64,000 bases of DNA. It comes from an uncultured Sphingomonadaceae bacterium (GTDB taxonomy: Bacteria; Pseudomonadota; Alphaproteobacteria; Sphingomonadales; Sphingomonadaceae). The stretch spans positions 1,549,501 to 1,613,500 of the forward strand of contig CANNCV010000001.1 of the NCBI GenBank assembly GCA_947503245.1, in the 5' to 3' direction. The notes under the pieces are model-generated. The model did no database searches, was not told the origin of the DNA, and worked only from the letters and a program-made list of their open reading frames with translations. A program made the translations under genes and the position numbers. This document shows, piece after piece, positions 48,241 through 55,890 of the stretch. Numbering within the stretch: the stretch's first letter is position 1; every line of letters begins with the position of its first letter.

Positions 48241-48894
48241 ATGACTGCTACACAAACCGACCTCGCCAGCCTGTTATGTTCACGGCTGTGTCATGATCTG
48301 TTAAGCCCAGTTGGCGCGTTGAACAATGGGTTGGAATTGCTGGCGGACGAAAATGATCCAGAAATGCGCAAACGTTGCTTGGATTTGCTGGATGAAAGTG
48401 CGCGAGCTGCAGCACAGAAATTGAAGTTTTACCGCCTTGCTTTTGGCGCTGCTGGGGGTTTTGGCGATCAGGTTGATGCGAGCGAGGCAAAATCACTTAT
48501 TGCCGGTTTGCTGGTCGATAAATCGTCTATCAAGCTAGATTGGCAGGTTTCCAGCCCGGCCATGCCCAAAGCAGGCATCAAAATATTGCTCAACCTTTGC
48601 CTAATTGCTGTTGAAGCTCTGGTAAGGGGCGGTGATCTGGTTGTTATGAGTGAGCAAGGCGATGGTCATACTGAAATCGCGGTTCGTGCATCTGGCAAAA
48701 AGCTCGCCACTGATGATGCGATTTTGAACGCACTCTCCGTCGCTGGCGATGATGTGCCTGATGATCTTACGCCGCGCACAGCAGCAGCATTTATGGCAGG
48801 CAATATTGCACGTAATCACGGCGGTTCCATTCAGGTTGCCAATGATGGTGGCTTGCTGGTTTTGGGGGCAATGATCCAGTTGGGCCAAGCATAA
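48241..48894 (+). CDS. chpT: histidine phosphotransferase ChpT
   Basis: 217 residues with the ChpT signature at the N-terminus, SRLCHDLLSPVGALNNGLELL, the phosphorylated His being H18. The C-terminal part is a degenerate ATPase-like domain that does not bind ATP in the characterised protein. ChpT relays phosphate from CckA to CtrA and CpdR in alphaproteobacteria. It lies just upstream of a CtrA-type box and the chemotaxis cluster. Confidence 0.92.
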   Translation: MTATQTDLASLLCSRLCHDLLSPVGALNNGLELLADENDPEMRKRCLDLLDESARAAAQKLKFYRLAFGAAGGFGDQVDASEAKSLIAGLLVDKSSIKLDWQVSSPAMPKAGIKILLNLCLIAVEALVRGGDLVVMSEQGDGHTEIAVRASGKKLATDDAILNALSVAGDDVPDDLTPRTAAAFMAGNIARNHGGSIQVANDGGLLVLGAMIQLGQA

Positions 48895-48943
48895 TTGCCA
48901 CGGCCTTGGTGTTTTTGCACTTTGGCGCTTTCATAAGCCCGAA

Positions 48944-48962
48944 TTAACGCCAATTTAACCAT
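48944..48962 (+). promoter_or_regulatory. CtrA-binding site upstream of cheA
   Basis: TTAA-N7-TTAACCAT (TTAA at 48944-48947, TTAACCAT at 48955-48962) fits the extended CtrA consensus exactly. It sits 44 bases before the cheA ATG, downstream of chpT. CtrA control of the chemotaxis genes is inferred from the match. Confidence 0.75.
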
Positions 48963-49005
48963 ATGCCGCGCAAATAGGTGCTAATCCTTATTTGCGGGGC
49001 CGAGC

Positions 49006-51453
49006 ATGGACGATTTACAACAAGAATTTATTCTTGAGACACGCGAAACATTAGAGCTGATGACGGCTGAACTGATTGCGTGGGAAGCGCATCCAGATCA
49101 TGGATCGCGCCTTGATACCATTTTCCGCTTTTTCCATACTGTTAAAGGCAGCGCAGGTTTTCTGGCTTTGCCCCGGTTTGAAGCTCTTGCCCATGAAGCC
49201 GAGAATATCCTCGCATTGCTTCGCGAGACGAAAAAGCCAATTTCATCAGCCTTGGTCACAGCTATTCTTGCTCTGGTTGATCGGATTTCCGGACTAACAA
49301 ATGCGCTTGAGCAAGATGTAGAGTTTCATGAAGATGATGACAGTCATCTGGTTGCGCAATTACAAAATGCATGGGCGGCTATGGATCATGATGCCCCGAC
49401 TGAACATAAAGCAGATGATGCTGGTGGAACAGAACAAAAAACGGAAACACAAAGCGAGGCCATCGGCATAGCAGGCCAACAAAATGTTGCGCGGACTATC
49501 CGCATGTCGCTGACATTGCTTGATAATATGATGAACGGTGTTTCTGATATGGTGCTGGCCCGTAATGAGGTGGCACGGCATATTCGTGACACCGATAGCG
49601 ACCCGGCACTCGATCTGGCCTTTGAACGCTTATCGGCATGCATCGCCGATTTGCGCGAGTCTGTAGGCCGCACACGGATGCAGAAACTGGAAGGGGTATT
49701 TGCTCCCTTGCCGCGTATTGTGCGCGATCTGGGTCAAGAACTCGGCAAAGATGTTGCGCTGGAATGTCAGGGCAATGAGGTTGAGCTTGATCGCGAAATG
49801 ATTGAAATGATCCGTGATCCTTTGACTCATATTATCCGTAACTCTGTTGATCATGGTGTGGAAAGCACTCAAGAACGGATAAGAGCTGGCAAAGCACAAC
49901 AGGCGACCATCGCCATCCATGCACGCCAGTCAGGCAATCATATTGTCATTTCCATTCGGGATGATGGCGCAGGCATTGATGTGGATAGGCTCGTTGCAAA
50001 AGCAATTGCGGCCAATGTGTGCACTGCATCAGAAGCTGCATCTATGACAGAGCGGCAAAAGCTCAATCTGGTGTTCGCGACCGGACTTTCTACTTCGGAT
50101 AGTGTTTCTTCCATTTCTGGTCGCGGTGTCGGCATGGATGTTGTTCGTTCGAATATTGACCGCATTGGCGGTTCTATTGCTCTGCAGAGCAAATCGGGTG
50201 AAGGCCTCAACATCACAATCCGCGTCCCGTTAACACTCACAGTGATATCTTGCCTGATGTTCAGCAGCGGCGGCCAGCAATTTGCCATTCCGCAATCTGC
50301 AATTCGCGAAATCACTATGGCTAGCGGTGACACTGTACAAATGCGGCAATTGGGTGATCAGCACTTTGCATCTATTCGCGGACAGCATTTGCCAGTGGTC
50401 GGATTGGCTGATCTTCTGGGTCTTTCAGAGGTTGATGATGACGCTTTAGAAGATGATGATCCGGTGTTGATGGTTATCGATGCAGGAGCGGGAATTCATT
50501 ACATATTGGCTGTCGATCATGTCATGGATCAGGAAGACTTGGTCGTGCGGGCAGGGGCGCCAGCGATCATGGCTTCGGGCATATATGCCGGAACGACGCT
50601 TCCAGACCATGGACGGCCTTTATTGTTGATTGATCCAAATGGCGTGGCCGCACAAGCCGGCGTTTCTTCTGCTGATCAGAGCCTGTTGGATATGAATGTG
50701 CCAGCCAATGACACTGCGATAGAAGATAGCGAAGACCTGGCGATGCTGATATTCCAGGATTGCCAAAATGATGTTCGCGCTTTGCCATTATCAGTTATTG
50801 AACGGGTGGAAGATTTCGGGATTGAGAAAATCGGCCATTCTGGCGGCAAAATGCGCCTTACGCATGATGAGAAAGCTATTCCTTTATATGGGTTGAAGGC
50901 AGTGCCTGATGCTGCATCAATCAAAGTTATTAAGCTCTTTGATGGTAATACGGCCATTTATTACGCGATTAATGATATTGTCGATATGCACCGTATTAAT
51001 CGTAAGGCATCGCTGCAACCGGTTGGCAATGTGCATGAAGACAGCGCGATTAGCGGGGTCTTTATCAGGGATGGTCAGCAAATAGAGTTGATCGACCCGC
51101 ATTGGATTTTCAGCCAGTTCGACCAAGACGTCCATCGCAATAATGACGCGACCAAACCCATATGTCTGTTGCAGGCTGCTGATGATGGATGGACCCGGCA
51201 AATGCTGGCACCTTTAGTGGCGAAAGCTGGCTATGATGTGCGCTATGATTTGCGAGAGGGTGAAGAGGCCACTATCTGCATTGCCTCGGAAGATACGCAA
51301 AATACTTCCCCTGCTTCTGGAGCCATTATCGCTTTGCGGGACAAACCCACCAACCATAATAATGGCAACAGCGTTTACAGATATGACAGAATTGGCCTGT
51401 TGGGGGCATTGCAAAGCCATAGCGCCCCGCGCCGTGCAGGAGAATCATCATGA
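49006..51453 (+). CDS. cheA: chemotaxis histidine kinase CheA with degenerate C-terminal domains
   Basis: 815 residues. HPt domain with phosphorylated His44 in FFHTVKGSAGF, no evident CheY-binding P2 domain, then the dimerisation helices (about 165-235), HATPase (N-box HIIRNSVDHGVE, G1 DDGAGID, G2 GRGVGMDVV), and a CheW-like domain (about 400-535). A second, weaker CheW-like stretch (about 560-690) and a receiver-like stretch from about 695 (KPICLLQAADDGWTRQML) without a recognisable phospho-Asp follow. The kinase phosphorylates CheY and CheB downstream. The ATGA overlap with cheW supports coupling. Confidence 0.93.
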   Translation: MDDLQQEFILETRETLELMTAELIAWEAHPDHGSRLDTIFRFFHTVKGSAGFLALPRFEALAHEAENILALLRETKKPISSALVTAILALVDRISGLTNALEQDVEFHEDDDSHLVAQLQNAWAAMDHDAPTEHKADDAGGTEQKTETQSEAIGIAGQQNVARTIRMSLTLLDNMMNGVSDMVLARNEVARHIRDTDSDPALDLAFERLSACIADLRESVGRTRMQKLEGVFAPLPRIVRDLGQELGKDVALECQGNEVELDREMIEMIRDPLTHIIRNSVDHGVESTQERIRAGKAQQATIAIHARQSGNHIVISIRDDGAGIDVDRLVAKAIAANVCTASEAASMTERQKLNLVFATGLSTSDSVSSISGRGVGMDVVRSNIDRIGGSIALQSKSGEGLNITIRVPLTLTVISCLMFSSGGQQFAIPQSAIREITMASGDTVQMRQLGDQHFASIRGQHLPVVGLADLLGLSEVDDDALEDDDPVLMVIDAGAGIHYILAVDHVMDQEDLVVRAGAPAIMASGIYAGTTLPDHGRPLLLIDPNGVAAQAGVSSADQSLLDMNVPANDTAIEDSEDLAMLIFQDCQNDVRALPLSVIERVEDFGIEKIGHSGGKMRLTHDEKAIPLYGLKAVPDAASIKVIKLFDGNTAIYYAINDIVDMHRINRKASLQPVGNVHEDSAISGVFIRDGQQIELIDPHWIFSQFDQDVHRNNDATKPICLLQAADDGWTRQMLAPLVAKAGYDVRYDLREGEEATICIASEDTQNTSPASGAIIALRDKPTNHNNGNSVYRYDRIGLLGALQSHSAPRRAGESS

Positions 51454-51887
51454 TGAACACATTATATTTGCGCGTTTGCCTGAATGGCCGTGATGTTGTG
51501 TTTCCGGCCGCCAAGGTTGAAAGCGTGGTCAATGTCGACCAGAGTGTCGCAGTACCTAATGTTGAGCCCTATATCGCTGGCCTCTTCGCAATGCGCAGCA
51601 AAGTGCTCACACTCATTGATTGCCAGTGGTTTATCACTGGGCAAAAAGCAGCCATCAAGAAATCATCAATGGCCGTGGTCGTTGATGTTGGCGGTCACGT
51701 CTATGCACTTCTGGTTGATGCGGTGCGTGATATTTTCGATACGGACGCCAACATTAAAGAACTGCCATCAAGCCCAGGGGCTGGTTGGGAAACCTTAGGC
51801 AGCACCATTTTGGAAGAGAATGGCGAAGCTTTGCTGATCATTGAACCGGAAAATCTTATCAATGTTCATCAGGATATTGCTGCGTAA
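51450..51887 (+). CDS. cheW: chemotaxis coupling protein CheW
   Basis: 145 residues, one CheW domain (LYLRVCLNGRDVVFPAAKVESVVN, GLFAMRSKVLTLIDCQ, ALLVDAVRDIF). CheW bridges chemoreceptors and CheA. Four-base overlap with cheA. No receptor gene is in the window. Confidence 0.9.
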   Translation: MMNTLYLRVCLNGRDVVFPAAKVESVVNVDQSVAVPNVEPYIAGLFAMRSKVLTLIDCQWFITGQKAAIKKSSMAVVVDVGGHVYALLVDAVRDIFDTDANIKELPSSPGAGWETLGSTILEENGEALLIIEPENLINVHQDIAA

Positions 51888-52006
51888 CCAACTTCAAACG
51901 GCAAATGCCAATTTTGTTTCAACTAAACTTGGCAAATTTCACAGCTCATTAAGAGAAATGTGTCAGACCTTAAGAACGGGACAAAGGTGTCGCAAAGGAC
52001 AATGGA

Positions 52007-52372
52007 ATGAAAAAGTGTTTGGTTGTGGATGATAGCAAGGTCATCCGAAAGGTCGCTCGCCATATATTGGAAGCACTGGAATATGATGTGGATGAAGCCG
52101 CCGACGGCGAGCAAGCCCTGCATTACTGCCAAGAAACCATGCCAGACGTGGTGCTGCTTGATTGGAACATGCCAGTGATGAGCGGAATTGATTTTCTGCG
52201 GGCATTGCGGACAATAGAAGGGGGCCAGGGACCAAGGGTCATCTTCTGCACAACCGAAAATGGGCGTAGTCACATAGAAGCTGCAATTGAGGCTGGCGCT
52301 AATGAATATGTCATGAAACCTTTTGACCGAGAAACTCTGGAAACTAAGCTCCAACTCGCTGGGGCTGAATAA
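52007..52372 (+). CDS. cheY: chemotaxis response regulator CheY
   Basis: 121 residues, single receiver domain. Acidic pocket D8/D9, phospho-Asp D52 in VLLDWNMPVMSG, the TT at about 82-83 and K104 in VMKPF. No output domain. cheB starts four bases after its stop. Confidence 0.92.
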   Translation: MKKCLVVDDSKVIRKVARHILEALEYDVDEAADGEQALHYCQETMPDVVLLDWNMPVMSGIDFLRALRTIEGGQGPRVIFCTTENGRSHIEAAIEAGANEYVMKPFDRETLETKLQLAGAE

Positions 52373-52375
52373 TCC

Positions 52376-53473
52376 ATGCATCACGACCGGCACGGTTTTT
52401 CAGACAGAAATCCCGAAGACAATAGCGAATCCTTAAAGATCGTTCTGATTGACGACAGCAATGTTGTGCGTGCGGTCTTGGAACGTATATTGTCGGCTTC
52501 TCCTAAATTTACCGTAGTCGCCTCTGCCGCTAGCGCGCAAGAAGCTATGGCCTATTTGGCTAAGAATGAAGCCGATATCATCATTCTTGATATTGAAATG
52601 CCGACTGGCAATGGCCTCGATGCGATGCCAGAACTGCTAGCGATTTCAGATGCGCGCATATTGGTATTGTCATCCTTGGCTGAGCCAGGCGGTGTTGCTG
52701 CGGTGCGCGCGTTGACATTGGGCGCGTGCGATACTTTGGCCAAGCCTGGCCGTTCTAGCTTTGGCGGCCAATTTGCGACTATTCTGCATGACAAGCTTGT
52801 TGGGTTGGGGCGTTCTGTTGCTCGCGAACTTGTGCCAGCAGGCCCCGTTATTATGCGGGATTATGATTATAGTAATAATGTCGTAGACTGCATCGCCATA
52901 GGCTCTTCAACCGGCGGTATTCCGGCAATGCAGGAGTTTTTTGCGGCTTTGGATGCGCATATCGATGTGCCAATCTTTCTGACACAGCATCTGCCCGCAA
53001 GTTTCTTACCATTTTTGGTCAATCAGCTGGGCGAAATTGTATCGCGTAAAGTGTTTTTGGCACAGGATGGTCAGCGCTGTGAGCATGGATGTATTTATAT
53101 CGCTCCATCATCTGGTCATTTGCAAATCGCAGGTAGCGGCAAAGATAAGAAAATTCATATCTGTCCGGAGACAAATGGCCGCTACATGCCTTCTGTCGAC
53201 CCTATGTTCAGCTCAGTCGCAAAACATTATGGTAAGAATGCAATTGCGATTGTGTTGAGCGGCATGGGACGTGACGGATTGCTGGGCACAGAAGAAATTG
53301 CTGAGCGTGGCGGTCATGTCTATGCGCAAGACCCTGCAAGCTCTGTTGTATGGGGTATGCCCGGTGTCGTTTCGCGGTCGGGGCTGGCCTCTGCGATTTT
53401 GCCGCCGGCTGATATTGGCCAGCATATTTCCCATCATTATGTCACTAGCAAATCTTTGGAGAGCGCAGCATGA
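52376..53473 (+). CDS. cheB: chemotaxis protein-glutamate methylesterase CheB
   Basis: 365 residues. Receiver domain with D72 in ILDIEMPTGNG, a linker, then the methylesterase with catalytic Ser178 in GSSTGG, His205 in TQHLPASF and Asp300 in LSGMGRDG. It removes methyl groups from receptors, activated by phosphorylation from CheA. The ATGA overlap with cheR supports coupling. Confidence 0.94.
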   Translation: MHHDRHGFSDRNPEDNSESLKIVLIDDSNVVRAVLERILSASPKFTVVASAASAQEAMAYLAKNEADIIILDIEMPTGNGLDAMPELLAISDARILVLSSLAEPGGVAAVRALTLGACDTLAKPGRSSFGGQFATILHDKLVGLGRSVARELVPAGPVIMRDYDYSNNVVDCIAIGSSTGGIPAMQEFFAALDAHIDVPIFLTQHLPASFLPFLVNQLGEIVSRKVFLAQDGQRCEHGCIYIAPSSGHLQIAGSGKDKKIHICPETNGRYMPSVDPMFSSVAKHYGKNAIAIVLSGMGRDGLLGTEEIAERGGHVYAQDPASSVVWGMPGVVSRSGLASAILPPADIGQHISHHYVTSKSLESAA

Positions 53474-54324
53474 ATGAAGAGAGTCTCAGCGCGCCAGCAT
53501 CAAAGATATTGGCAGGATTGTTAGAGGCCAGAACTGGTCAGGTCATTTCCGCGAACCGGTTTTGGCGGATAGAGACTGCTTTGAAGCCTATTATGCGTGA
53601 ATATGATATTCCCGATCTGGATGCGCTTGTTGCCGTTCTTCTCTCGGTTGAAAGCGATGATTTGCAGCGTGAAGTCATCGATGCCATGCTGAACAATGAG
53701 AGCAGCTTCTTTCGCGACACGATGATGTTCTCTTTGCTGCAAAAGCAGGTGATACCCCATATTGCGAAAGAACGGGCCAGTAGCAAAAAACTGCGTATAT
53801 GGTCTTCTGGCTGCTCGACGGGACAAGAGCCTTATTCATTGGCCATGATGTTCGCTGAAGAAAGCTTCAAATGGAAAGATTGGGACATCGAAATCGTAGC
53901 GACGGACATCTCGCAAGATGCACTCAACTATGCCCGCAAAGGCGTTTATAGCCAGTTTGAAATCCAACGTGGCCTTTCTGTCGAGCGTATGTTGCGTTAT
54001 TTCAAGCAAGTTGGCTCAACATGGTCAATTAAAGATGATGTGCGATCCATGGTGAGATTTCGTCAGGACAATTTGCTGAGAAGTTCATCCGATCTGCGCA
54101 ATTTTGATCTGGTGCTTTGCCGCAATGTGGTGATGTATTTCTCTCCCGAAGCACGGCATCAGGCATATCATCGCTTGGCTCAGGCTTTGCATCCGGGCGG
54201 TTTCATGATGTTGGGTGCCGCCGAAACCGTGATCGGATATGATACGGAATTTAGCGTGAGCAAAGATTTCCGTGGTTGCTATGAGCGCCGCCCTGCTGGC
54301 GAGCCGCTTGCTATAAGAGCTTAG
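53470..54324 (+). CDS. cheR: chemotaxis protein methyltransferase CheR
   Basis: 284 residues. N-terminal helical CheR_N region with NNESSFFRD, then the SAM-binding domain (WSSGCSTGQEPYSLAMM; VATDISQDALNYARKGVYS; FDLVLCRNVVMYFS). It methylates receptor glutamates, opposing CheB. Last gene of the chemotaxis cluster. Confidence 0.94.
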   Translation: MNEESLSAPASKILAGLLEARTGQVISANRFWRIETALKPIMREYDIPDLDALVAVLLSVESDDLQREVIDAMLNNESSFFRDTMMFSLLQKQVIPHIAKERASSKKLRIWSSGCSTGQEPYSLAMMFAEESFKWKDWDIEIVATDISQDALNYARKGVYSQFEIQRGLSVERMLRYFKQVGSTWSIKDDVRSMVRFRQDNLLRSSSDLRNFDLVLCRNVVMYFSPEARHQAYHRLAQALHPGGFMMLGAAETVIGYDTEFSVSKDFRGCYERRPAGEPLAIRA

Positions 54325-54359
54325 GCGATTTAAGGCTTTCCAATATTCGGGAGAGCAAT

Positions 54360-55079
54360 ATGACCATATCTGGCTCATCATTGGCAAATATCATAACGCC
54401 ATCACCCAATTTTGATGAGCGCACATTACCGGTCACTATGCTGATCATGCATTATACCGGTATGCAGGATGGTCCTTCGGCGATTGATTGGCTCGCCAAT
54501 CCAGAGGCCAAAGTTTCGGCCCATTATGTTGTTACCGAAGACGGTCAGATCATCCTGATGGTCGATGAAGCAAAGCGGGCCTGGCATGCAGGGCGTTCTT
54601 TCTGGCGCGGTATCACCAATGTTAACAGCGCGAGCATTGGCATAGAGATTATCAATCCGGGCCATGAATGGGGTTATCGGCCTTTCCCAGAGGAGCAAAT
54701 GCGCGCTGTGCATCAGCTTGCGAGCGATATTGTTCAGCGTTATTCCATCCAACCTTATAATATTGTCGGACATAGCGATATAGCGCCTGCGCGCAAAATG
54801 GACCCTGGTGAATTGTTTGACTGGCCGCGCCTTGCCAAAGCTGGATTGGCTTTGCAGGTTCCCAATGGACGGCTGGTTGATCCATATTGGACAGATGGCG
54901 CATTTTTGCTTGCGCTGGAGCGTCTTGGCTATGCCATTGATGATGAGACAGCTACTGTACGTGCATTTCAACGCCGTTTTCGCCCATCCAATATTGATGG
55001 CATTATCGATGGTGAATGTAGAGCGCTTCTCTTCGCCTTATTGCTGGAAATTCCGGAATGGTCTGCTAAGCAGAGCTAG
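54360..55079 (+). CDS. N-acetylmuramoyl-L-alanine amidase (amidase_2 with peptidoglycan-binding domain)
   Basis: 239 residues. Zinc amidase motifs: His in MLIMHYTGMQDG, SAHYVVTEDGQI, GIEIINPG and VGHSDIAPARKMDPG. The C-terminal ~60 residues look like a PG_binding_1 domain (AIDDETATVRAFQRRFRPSNIDGIID). This resembles AmpD/AmiD proteins; no signal peptide is apparent, so a cytoplasmic AmpD-like role in muropeptide recycling is possible. Its stop codon directly abuts rnpB. Confidence 0.88.
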   Translation: MTISGSSLANIITPSPNFDERTLPVTMLIMHYTGMQDGPSAIDWLANPEAKVSAHYVVTEDGQIILMVDEAKRAWHAGRSFWRGITNVNSASIGIEIINPGHEWGYRPFPEEQMRAVHQLASDIVQRYSIQPYNIVGHSDIAPARKMDPGELFDWPRLAKAGLALQVPNGRLVDPYWTDGAFLLALERLGYAIDDETATVRAFQRRFRPSNIDGIIDGECRALLFALLLEIPEWSAKQS

Positions 55080-55492
55080 CCAGAGGGTTGGACAGCCGCG
55101 CGTTATTGTATTGTGCAATAGCGGGAGGAAAGTCCGGGCTCCACGAAACAAAGATGCCGGATAACGTCCGGCGGTCACCGGTTCTCCGGCGATTAGGGAC
55201 AGTGCAACAGAAAGTAGGTCGCGTTAGGGGGTAACCCCGAACATTTTGATGGCGTGACATTGAAAGGGTGCGGTAAGAGCGCACCGCATGCGCCAGCAAT
55301 GGCCATGGCACGGTAAACCCCATCTGGAGCAAGACCAAATAGGGACGGCATAGATATGTCCGCATATCGGACCTGTTTCGGGTTTCGTCGTTCGGGTTGG
55401 TTGCTAGACCATATCAGCGATGATGTGGCGAGATGAATGGCTGTCAAATCCATGCAAATGGAGGAACAGAACCCGGCTTATAGACCCTCTGG
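55080..55492 (+). ncRNA. rnpB: RNase P RNA (class A)
   Basis: The ends pair as CCAGAGGGT (55080-55088) with ACCCTCTGG (55484-55492). Between them are the universally conserved segments: GGAGGAAAGTCCGGGCTCC early (P4/CR I), AGGGACAGTGCAACAGAAAG-like, ACGGTAAACCCC, and the late CAAATGGAGGAACAGAACCCGGCTTATAG. It is the catalytic RNA that trims tRNA 5' ends. It begins immediately after the amidase stop; TTGCTG (55041) and TGCTAA (55064) 17 bases apart may be its own promoter. Confidence 0.96.
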
Positions 55493-55538
55493 CATTTTAT
55501 GAATTTTTGGCCAAGATAGCGGCACAGACCGCATATTG

Positions 55539-55673
55539 TCAGGCAGTCTGTGCAATCGCAGATGCTTCACCATTAGCGACCAAAAGGTCTGTAGGGGCAT
55601 CATAAGTAGATATGGCAAAGCCCACCATCATCATGACAGATAAAAACGCTGACAGGGTAAGTTGCTTACTCAT
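55539..55673 (-). CDS. putative small exported protein (44 aa)
   Basis: A 44-codon frame beginning MSKQLTLSAFLSVMMMVGFA has a hydrophobic N-terminal segment like a signal peptide or TM and a short Ala/Asp/Glu-rich C-terminus. AAGG lies about nine bases before the ATG. It is the only plausible frame in the 398-base gap 55493-55890. Evidence rests on hydrophobicity and a weak RBS, so it may not be expressed. Confidence 0.42.
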   Translation of the reverse strand: MSKQLTLSAFLSVMMMVGFAISTYDAPTDLLVANGEASAIAQTA

Positions 55674-55890
55674 ATTGGGGCCTTAGAATCGAATTGTTGA
55701 TTTTATGTTGCAACGCACAATTAGCAGCTTGGTTCCATGCTACAACATGTCTTCGGCAAAAAGACTTTATGGTGACCAACACCTTTTAAGCATCTGCAAA
55801 CAGCATGGAAAGATGCTGCAAAGGTGCATTGCGAAGACCGCCCGCAACAGATATATTTCTGATTGTAAAATATGGTGAGGGAGAAGCAGC

